A stretch of DNA of 64,000 nt from Macrocystis pyrifera. Taxonomy: Eukaryota > Sar > Phaeophyceae > Laminariales > Laminariaceae. Both the position numbers and the translations under genes were made by a program. The notes below the pieces were generated by a model. It saw only the letters and a list, made by a program, of their open reading frames with translations, searched no databases and was not told the origin of the DNA. The DNA is taken from NCBI GenBank assembly GCA_031763025.1, contig JASSKH010000009.1, positions 6,206,512-6,270,511 of the forward strand, in the 5' to 3' direction. This document shows, one piece after another, positions 46,598 to 56,800 of this stretch. Every line of letters starts with the position of its first letter. Position 1 is the stretch's first letter.

Positions 46598-49500
46598 GTG
46601 TTCACTATAGGGGGGAAAAAAGCGGTAACACTTGGGGGGCGCTGCAACGCACACGTACACGTACGCAGGTGAGGCAAACCAGCAGGTAAAAGCCCACAGT
46701 ACTGTGACCACTTTTCCCTCTGGAGCGTCTTCCCCATGGCCCAACGTAGAGTGCTTGCTGCGACGCCTGGCGGTGAACAAACAAATGCGACGATTGCTGG
46801 GTACACTTCAAGCACATCCGCAGCGCAAAAACACACCTGCCTAACGAACGGTGCGTCACTCACTCGCATTTCTACGTACCGCGGTCGACTAAGAGGCAAC
46901 GCGAAGAGTCACGCACGCACCCACGAGCGTTCACGCGACCCCCGACGGCCCACTCAACCATCCCCCCTCACCCCCCCCCGCTCCGTCTCGAAAGGGATGC
47001 GCGGTCAAAGTAAGGCAAGCGAATAAATACCCCCGCCGCGCGCGCCCAACTCCCGACCCACACAACCCTTTCCCCCCCCCCCCCCCATACCCCCCCCAAC
47101 ATATATAATATATATTATATATGGGTTGGGTTGGCGTCAGTTGGCAACGACACTGTAAAACATGCCGCTCACTACGTGAGCTAGACATCCAGGGTACCGT
47201 TTTTGTTTTTGTTTTTGTTTTTGTTTTTGGCGGTCGCCCACAGCTGGTCGTCTAGTTAGATCATTTGTGCGAAGTAAGTAATCTTTACTCTGCACAAGGG
47301 AATTGATCGTATCGCGTAGTGTTCAAGGTAAGGCACCCAAGAGGCAGTTACATAGTTCTCCCATTGCTGTCTCTGGAATTGGCCACACCGGAAATTAAAC
47401 TAACTCATTGAAGCTGTCATCCACATGCAAGTCCGCCTCACAAGCGGTTCATAGTAGGATGCAGCTCACCCTTTATGTGACTCGCCGGACACCTCACGGC
47501 GCTTCGCGCTTGGTGCAAGCAATGTCTGCCTGGTCGGTGAAAACCCGACATGCTCCGTCCCGGCATTGTAGGGATGCGAGGGTCTATGGTCATACGACTA
47601 CGGCCATGCATGAGATCGAGTACATCTCTCCTATCGAGTACACCCCCCGCCGCCGCCGCCGCCGCCCCATAAAAGCGTCACGTGCGCGTGTGGCGATCGC
47701 GCGCGAATAACCCACCTGCTTCTTCCAGACAAGAAGTCGAGGGTTTTTGATGACGGAGTAGGCTTTGCTGAACTCCGCCAGCTTCTCTTGCATGGAGGGG
47801 TGCAGCCGCATGTCTTCCCCGAGAAGGTGAGGCCAGAAGTGCTGGCTCACCATGACGGCATCCAGGCATCTGAGTTTCATTCGACACACATCACGATGGT
47901 GGGAGGGGGGAGGGCATCGCGGGAAGGGAGGGTACGGAGGAAGATAACGGCGGAGGGGCAGGAGGAGCAGGACGAGGAGGAGGACAAGAAACACCAAGAG
48001 GAGGAGGGAGAGGGGGAGGACGAATAAGGGGGGGGGACAGGAGGAAGAGGAGGAGGAAGAGAGGAGGAGAAGAGGGAGATCTTCGGAGTGCTACGTCATG
48101 GATGCACCACATCACCTATTTTTCAGACCGGCAACTATCCAACACCCTTGCCAGAGAAAACAACTCACTGGGATTCCTCCTTCGTCGCCGTCGTCCCTTG
48201 CGACCCCTGAAGCTGCGACAGCCGGTCGTGCACATTCGTATTCACCCGCTTCGACTCCTCCACATCGCGGACCTGTTCCGTCGCGCCATTCGTACGAGGT
48301 TGGGGGAGGGGTGGGGGGCGGGGGCGGCGGGGGGGGGGCGCAAGCGCGCGGTCAGCGTTCAGCCTTTCACTCATCAGCTCGAGCTCTCGAGACCCGCGAT
48401 AAGTCAGCCGCGGCCATCACATGAAACAGTAGTTGGAACTTGCCCGCCCGACAAAACAGCAACAAACCGGCGGCGAAGCGACTCCGAAACACAACAGTGA
48501 AACGCGAAGAATCGTGAAGCAAAAAGTCAAAGTGAAAACCGAAGCTTGGGGCCAGCAGGGCGGGACGAACGAAACATAAAGAAATGTTGGCCCTAAAGAA
48601 ACCACTCACGGCGATCGACCGCACCATAAAAAAACTAAGCTTCCGTCGACAACTCTACCTTTTGGCCTCCGCACTTAGCCTCCATGCCCCCCTCCTACCC
48701 CCATCCCTCTCCTCCCCGCCCTCCTCCCATCCCTTCCCTCTCTCCCACCCAGCCCCAACACCTCACGGCGCATCGCGCTAGGTGCAAGCGAAAACCTGCA
48801 TGGTCGGTGAAAACCCGACGTGCTCCACCCCGGCATTGTATACGTCGTATATATATATATATATACACAGGGATGCGAGGGTCTATGGCCATGCGACTAC
48901 GGCCATGCATGGCATGAGTACACCCCTACTCGCGCGCTTGCCCCCCTTCTCCCATCCTTTTCCCTCCCTCCATCCTCCCATCCCTCCCCCCCCCCCAGCA
49001 TCCACTACCAACAGCTATGAGCACTCAGACCGTGAACATGGTCCCCGTTCTATGTTCCTATCAGACTTTCAAAACGGTGACTACATTCACGGCATGGACG
49101 GCCAGGGGGACACGTTCACCATCTTCAAGCGGCCTGGCCTCACCATGATGTCACAGTGGTGCATGCTAGACTCTCCGAAGCGCAGCTTGAGCAGCTCGAG
49201 GTTCTGTATCTCCCTGGCAGTGTCGTAGGCCAGGTTGTTCACCAGCTTGTCGGCAAGCATCAGGCGGTACTCCGTCACGAACAGCTCCTGTCTCCCCGGC
49301 GCGGTTGGATGCGTTACGTTACGTTAAGTTTCGTTTCGTAGTGACGGTTACAGACGGCGACAGACGGTTACAGGGAGGGAAAACCTTGGGAGGCGCGTTT
49401 GTTGCTCCCTTGCGTTGTTGGCTAGACTGGGCATTTACAGGGGTGTGCGTCTTGACGCCTACTTTTTCCTCGCATTTTTTTTTTGTTTTTTCGTTTTTAC

Positions 49501-50791
49501 AAAAAGGAGAAGGGAAAGGGAAGACACCCACACACACACCTCCGTTGTATGTACGAGTTGAGCTGGAACCTAAAACTGATGAACGAAAAATACAACACAA
49601 TAATAAAAAATTCCGGTGCAAAATAAAAACGATATTCTGGCACCACGACTAACAACCTTTGCGTGTTGCGTTTTATGGGGTGCGTGTGTTATCCCGTGCC
49701 ACAAAAAAGCTACACTCCCTGTTAGCACTACTACACATGTACGAAGCGGGTTGTATTAAGGGAGCACACGAAAAATAGGACGCCCAGTCCCAATGGGGAC
49801 CGCACGGCATTGTTTGTTGTTTTGGCAGAAAAAAACAGATCCAAACGACTTTTGAAACTGTGCCCAGACACGTCACGCTGATGCTATTAACTACGATCTC
49901 TTTCGAAACGGCTGAAACGATCGACCGATCGACCGACCGGCCATCAAAGCTAAAAAACGGAAGTCAGACTCACTCAGTGCCCGATCCAGCCTGCCTTCGC
50001 TACCAAACACCTGGCAACCTACGACCAAGACCCCAACCGTAACGGCAACCACACGAAACCGATCCCCGAACATATCCAAGTTGAATACAATCGACCGATT
50101 CGAACCGAAGCGAACCGCACCGCACCGCACCGAACCGAACCGAACCGAACCGAACCGAACCGAAACCGAACCGAAACCGAACCGAACCGAACCAAACCGA
50201 GCCGAACCGAGCCGAACCGAACCGAACCGAATGGATCTGAACCAAACCGCACCGAACGGAACAGGACCGAACCAGAGCGAATAGAGCACAATTCAGTGAA
50301 ACGGAATTACTGCACCTTGCTTCCGTAGATGGACACGAGCATGCTCAAGATGTCGCCTCCTCCCCTGCTCCCACTAGCTGGGTCGGCGTCGCGAGAGGCC
50401 GGTTCCCAATTGGGAGCCACGGGGCTACCGTCGTCCTCGTCACTCACATCGTCTCGGTCCAGCGGTCGCGCATCCTGCATGATTGTGAATGAAGGAGGGA
50501 AGGAGGGGGGGAGGGTGGCAGGGGGGAGGGGGGGGGGGGGGGGGGGGGGGGGGAGGGACACATCAATAACAAGCTGAATTCAAAACAGCAAACAAAACAA
50601 ACAAGTCAACCTTGTCGTGCGAAGTACAACGCATATGTTGCAATTTCACTCACTCTACAGCAGTACAACGTTACCCGTACGCGCAAAGCGAGAGCGTCAA
50701 GGGAGAGCGGGAGCAAGCAGCACCTGAAAGGGTCGTGCGATGGAGGGAGGGCGTCCACGATAGTCAAGCAGCCGGAAAGATGAGGGCAGAA

Positions 50792-50832
<41 letters not shown>

Positions 50833-53800
50833 ACACAGGCACAGCCCTGGTCGGTGACGCTGGAAAAAAACGCTCTCGGCGGTCTGTGCCGGCTATCACA
50901 CTGCTGTTAGTCACCTCAACACCGAGCAAAAGCTTGCGTGCGAGCGCGTGAGCCGGCGATCTCAGTAGAGCGGACAAAACACGTGTACCACTCTGGACGG
51001 AAATATAAGGAGCATTTATATATAAAATATGAATATTAAACGTTTCTTATATTTACGTCCATTGTGGCATATTTTATTTTTCGGTTTCGTTTTAATACGG
51101 AGGACCACAGCAGTGAATAGGACCTACGGTACACACAAAAAACCTATATATTTTTAGTGACAATATTTGGTCCTAATTTACTATGGTCCCCCGTAATTGT
51201 TGAATTTCTCTACTTTTTGTCCAGCCCAAAGGTACCCAAGTTTCGCGGTAACGTACCAGGCACAGAACACGACAGCACTCCCAAAAAACAAGCGAGTTGA
51301 ATAAACTATTGGCTCGGCGTCTGCGTGCAACACACCAAAAGTTAGCGTAGGTCACACCATGCCTCACATGACAACAACCTAATTCGCTCGGTCCAAAACA
51401 AGAGCATATCATGTTCGATAGTTTTTTTTTCTTCTTCAACTTTTTACCATCCCGCGGGAACATGGTAATCAGAACCAAAAATTTCGGCGCGCAAACATGG
51501 GGAGATACATGCTGTTCGGTCCCATCGTGGGTTCTGCATACCATGCGCCCCCCCCCCCCCCCCTCCCCCCCCCCCCCGTAACACTGCAAGTATCATTCCA
51601 CACGAATTCCAAGCAATCTCCCAAAAAAAAACAGAAAAAGTGTTCCAAGGAAAAGAAGAAGAAGAAGAAGGAAAAAAACGTGGGTGCGGTTCTAAAAAAG
51701 GGTCTTATAATGTTAACCCTCTTCGGGACTCCAGAGGAAAAAATTGGCGACGAAAAAAAAAATTACCCGTTACAGCGACGACGGCCACGGCATGGAATGG
51801 GTGATGAAACAAATTGGTGTCTTGACCCTTTTACGACTGCAGTTTCCGCCGTAAAGTGTTTTCTGTGACTGACGGGGGGGTACCTTAACCCAAAATCGTC
51901 GGAATGATGCCAATCTTGTTTCGAAAAAACGACGTTTTTGCATGCTTGGGCTGTACGGGGTTTTTCATCGGGATGAGATTTGATTTTTTCGGCTGAAGTC
52001 AGTTTTCGGGTGAGGTATGGAGCTCCTTAAGGTCAAGTGAGGAGCCTCAGAAAGTATAGGGTGAAACTCTATCGTAGAACGCCTCAGTCCCGTTTGGGGG
52101 ACAAACCAGTCAAACTATAAGTATTACGGGGGTCCATAGTTAATGGGATCAAATTTTGTTAGTAAGAATACGCAAATATATAGATTTTTATGTATACCAT
52201 AGGTCCTATTAACTATGGACCCCCGTAATAGTTTGTCCCCAAAACTGATCTAGAGAGACTGGAAGGGTTAAGCTACCATGCGACGAGTCGTGCAGCACCG
52301 GTGCAGCAGGACCCTAGCGGTGCCTGTGGACCCTCACGCGCTGCTTTCAGATGGTTGACAACACTTGAAGCTAGTTTTTTTTTATAGTCCCGGAAAGGGG
52401 TCAGGAGGTGTCGTAAGTTATGCGCATTATCACTGCCTTGATCAATGCACGTCCCTGGTATTATTTAATACGCTCTTCTCAACAAGGGTGCACTGACAAA
52501 TAGTTGGAACTACGAAAAAAAAAAAAACTCAAACGTTAACCTGTCGCACACGCAGGCAGGCAGACGTACAGGAACAAACCACGAGCAACAAAAAAAAAAA
52601 AAAACGTCGCAGACCAGAGTAGACAAACGGTCGAAGCAGACAAAAAAAAAAAAAAAAAAACAGTCAAGACAAACACATACATGCGCAACCGGAGAAAAAA
52701 AAAGGCAGCATGTACAGGCAGCAAACAAAGCAAGACAACGTGAGCAAGCAGCTTGCCCAAACAGGCAACGACAACAGACACCCGAAGCAGGCAGCCTGAG
52801 CAGAATAGCTCGCCAGGCAGCCGAAACAGACCAGCGAAACCGACAGGCTAAAAACAGACAATCGAACCGACCAAAACGTGCAGAAGATAAGCGTGCAACT
52901 CGCCTGCCTCCTGAGCTCGTCGTAGAGCTCGCCACTGGTTTCGTCGGTGAGAGAGGCGACGATGCACCTCACCGTGTCCTTACGGCCCTGCAGATACAGC
53001 CGGACAGGCCCGGCCACGGTTTCCAGTAGCACATCCTGCGATGAGATGAACGGAGGGAGAGAGGGGGGGAGGGAGGGGGGGGAGGGAGGGGGGAGGGAGG
53101 GGGGGGGGGGTCTCATTATCATGCATGGCCGTAGTCGTATGACCATAGACCCTCGCATCCCTACAATGCCGGGACGGAGAACGTGGGGTTTTCACCGACC
53201 AGGCAGACATTGCTTGCACCAAGCGCGAAGCGCCGTGATGTGTTGGGCGAGTCGCATGAAGGGTGAGCTAGCTGCATCTGGCGGAATTTCTTGCACGTGG
53301 GTGACAGCGTCGAATGAATTGACTTCTTTTCCGGTGTGGCCACTTCCAGAGACAGCAATTGGGGCAGTATGCAACTGCCTCGTGGGTGCCTTACCATAAA
53401 CACTACGTGATAAGATCATTCCCCTTGTGCGGAGTAAAGGTTCTCCACCCCTCACAAACGACATACCTCGATCGCCAGCTGTGACCGACTAGAGGGGGGT
53501 CGGAAACAAAAACTATCTCAAGGCATACGATCACGAACCGTCCATCGGGCATCGCCTACCTTGGGGTCGAGGATGCGGAGGACCTTAATAGTGGCGATGT
53601 AGACGTCGATGATCTGGTGGGTATTGGCCCCCGGGTGTAGCAAACGCTTCCTTACGCTCTCGCGCAACAGCACGGCCAGCCGCTGGTGCTGCTGGGTCAC
53701 CCCGAGGGCTGTCTGAAAGAAGGTGTTTTGCGGGGGTATTGGGCGGGGATGGGGAGGGAGAGAGGGAGGGTACGGTAGCGCCGAAATCCGTTTGCTTTCT

Positions 53801-56800
53801 GGCGGCACCGGGTGCTATGCACTTCGTACAAGCAGCAGCAGCAGCAGCAGCAGCACTCACTACTGTAGTAACAGCAGCAATGGGTGACATTAACAACCAG
53901 CAGCTGCAGCTGCAGCCGAAGCAGTAGCAACGACACCAACAACAGAGCCAGAGGCCGCAGCAGAGGCCGTCAAAATCAGCACCGACACAGCAATGGCGGC
54001 AGCAACTGCACCCCTGTCTGAAACCCACCAACAAACAAAAACCCATCGCACTCAAAACATCCCTCCTCTCGGCCCTCTTAATTATTTGCGCCCTCCGTGC
54101 CTCCCTCCCTCCCTACCTCCCTCCCCCGCAGCAGCCCCCCCCCCCCCGCCCCCTCCGCACCTTGAGCTCCCCTATTGCCACGGCGCTGTCCGGATAGTCC
54201 GCGATAATATCGAACAGTTCCGCTATCCTAGCCGAACAAAACGCCTCGTGCACCGCAAGACCCAGCCGTTGCGCCCACCCGTAAGCGGCACCATGCCCCC
54301 CCCCCCCCTCCCCGTGCCCGCCTCGCCTCCACTGCCGCCGGGCACCGCGGGCACGCCCGTGTCGCTGGAAAAAGACGCGGCCGTTGAAAGTCGTGGCTCC
54401 TGCCGTGCTTCGCCGGTGCGGTAGAGCTTGCCGTTACCGTTAGCGTCCGTGGTGGTAGTGGTGGTCGTGTGGAGGGCCGAAGGGTTGCCGTCGTCGAGGA
54501 GGAGAGCTATCCATCGCATGAGCACTTGGTCCTTCCACGCCATTACGTGCTCCAACACCGGCTCGTCGTACACGCCGTCGCATCTGCGGTTAGGTTTCAG
54601 TGTAGGTTTAGGGTTTAGATTTTAGTTCCAAGCTTTTTTTTCGGTTTCAGGTTAAGGCTTGGTGTGTTGTTACTAAGTACTACTGCAGGTTCAGCTGTTC
54701 GTTTGTTCGTTCGTTGCATTGCTTGCTTAATCTCGTCTGCCTGGATGATGTTCGGGGTTGTGAACGGCTGTTAGGCAGGAATATGTTTCTCAACGTGCCT
54801 GCAAATGACCTCTCTCTCGTTCGTTCGATGGCTTGTTTGATTTTAGGCTCGTTTGCTCGAGAGTGTTGGGCGGGTTCTTGGTGACCCGGTTCCCTCGCGC
54901 CCGCAATGATCTCATCAGTTCAGTGCTGCCTCCCGCCAAGCGCCAGATGACGTGTATCGTGACGGTACGTCTACTCCCAGGCTCGCAAGAAGACGAAAAA
55001 AATGAGCCAAAAAATGCAACGCCCATTTGACGATGGCCGAGGTTAAACTACGTCAAATTCAGAATCTAAAAGATGAGCCCGCGGTCGGAACGCCGGCTCA
55101 AACGAACTCTGACAAGAAAAAAATAACTTTATGACGGAATACAGCAATCAACCTACATACCTGGTACCAGGTATGAGACCAAAAACAAAAATTGACGCTG
55201 CAACTCGTCGGCCCTTATCACAGTTCTCCCTGCGCGAAAAAAAAAAACTAAAAAGCGCAACGCACATACTTGAAAGGGGGAAAAAAAAAAAGGTACACCC
55301 AGCAGGGGCACGAACAAGACACGCCTCCTCCGCCTCATCCAAGGCAAGGCAAGGCAAGGCAAGGCAAGGCAGGGCAGGGCAGGGCAAGGCAGGGCAGGGC
55401 AAGGCAAGGCAAGGCAAGGCAAGGCAAGGCAAGGGAAGGCAAGGCAAGACAAGGCACGGCAAGACAAGGCGAGGCAAGGCGAGGCGAGGCGAGGCGAGGC
55501 AAGGCAACGCAACGCAAGGCAACGCAACGCAAGGCAAGGCAAGGCAAGGCGAGGAGGAGGGCCCGTCCGGCGCACCTTTTCCTGACGTACGCGAGCACGT
55601 GAGAAAAAGTCACCCCAGAAAACGCGTCCTGCAGGAGCGAGAACCAGCCCAGCCGCCTCAGAACGCCCCACAGCTCCAACAGCTCCTCCCGGTTCATGTC
55701 CGAAAAATCGTCCTCCTCACCATCGCTGCCCTCCTCCTCCTCCTCCTCCTCCTCCTCCTCCTCCTCCTCCTCCTCTTCGTCGTCCTCCTCCTCCTCCTTC
55801 TCCTCCTCCTCGTCCCCTTCGCCTTTCCCCTCTTCTTCCCTTCCCTGTGGTGGGCGTGTTATTTGTACGCGGGACGGGACACGCATGGAAGCATTACGAG
55901 GGCGGGGGGGGGGGGGAAGGGAGGCATGCGAACTTGCTCACATTCATGTATGTATTCCTTGCGGCGCGGTGTATGCTTGCGGGTTTTGAGATGTGTACGC
56001 TGCCGCTGTGGACCAGTGGACCCTTAACACTTACCCCCCGCCCGCCCCCGGAGGCCGAGGCATTGCAGCGGTGATATCTCAAGGAAACCGGGCTTCGATA
56101 TCGACGGTGTCGCTATTCTTCCGATTCCTGCGGCCTATATCTCTACATCCGCACCTGTGTCGCAGATCGTACCACCAGTCGGTTTATCCTTCTATGTTAC
56201 AAGTACTACTTGGTACGGCACTACTAATAATAAACTATTACGGGGGTCCATAGTAAATAGGACCCACGGTACACACAAAAACCTATACATTTACATATTT
56301 TTACTAACAATATTTGGTCCTATTTACTATGGTCCCCGTAATACGAACTACTACCTGGTAAGGTACTATCATACACGGTATACCAGGTACCTGGTACTAG
56401 TTGTTTCGAAAAGACCAAAAAAGGGGGGGGGGGGGGGGGGTAGGTATGTCTGCTTCGTACCTGAAAACTCTGCTCCACCTCTCCCCCCGGCTCTCCACTT
56501 CCACTGTCTTCCTCCATAGCACCACCCCCTCCTTGCACCCCGCCTTCCTTATCACTAGCAGCAGACACATCCATGCCCTTATCACTAGCAGCAGACACAT
56601 CCATGCTGTCCCCCTCCTCCTCCTCCTCCTCCTCCTCCTCCCTCCTCCTCCTCCTCCTCTGTGTCACGCGTCCCAGAACCCCGCCGCCGCTGCTGCCGCC
56701 GCTGCCGCCGCCGATCCTCCAACCAAGTGCGGTGCCAGAACCTCAGATTCCGATCGAAAAACGCCCGCATGGTGCCATGGAAATCCCCCCTCGCCCCGGC

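Noticed and set aside
47560-47625. 5S rRNA-like words (GTCTATGGTCATACGACTACGG) in the SINE 3-prime part
   Set aside because: The similarity covers only about 20 bases, sits at the wrong end for a 5S-derived SINE, and the segment aligns better with the LINE 3-prime end.
55335-55671. Leu/Pro/Cys-rich and Gln/Gly/Lys-rich frames around 55.4 kb
   Set aside because: They are translations of the GGCAA pentamer array past the exon 2 donor.
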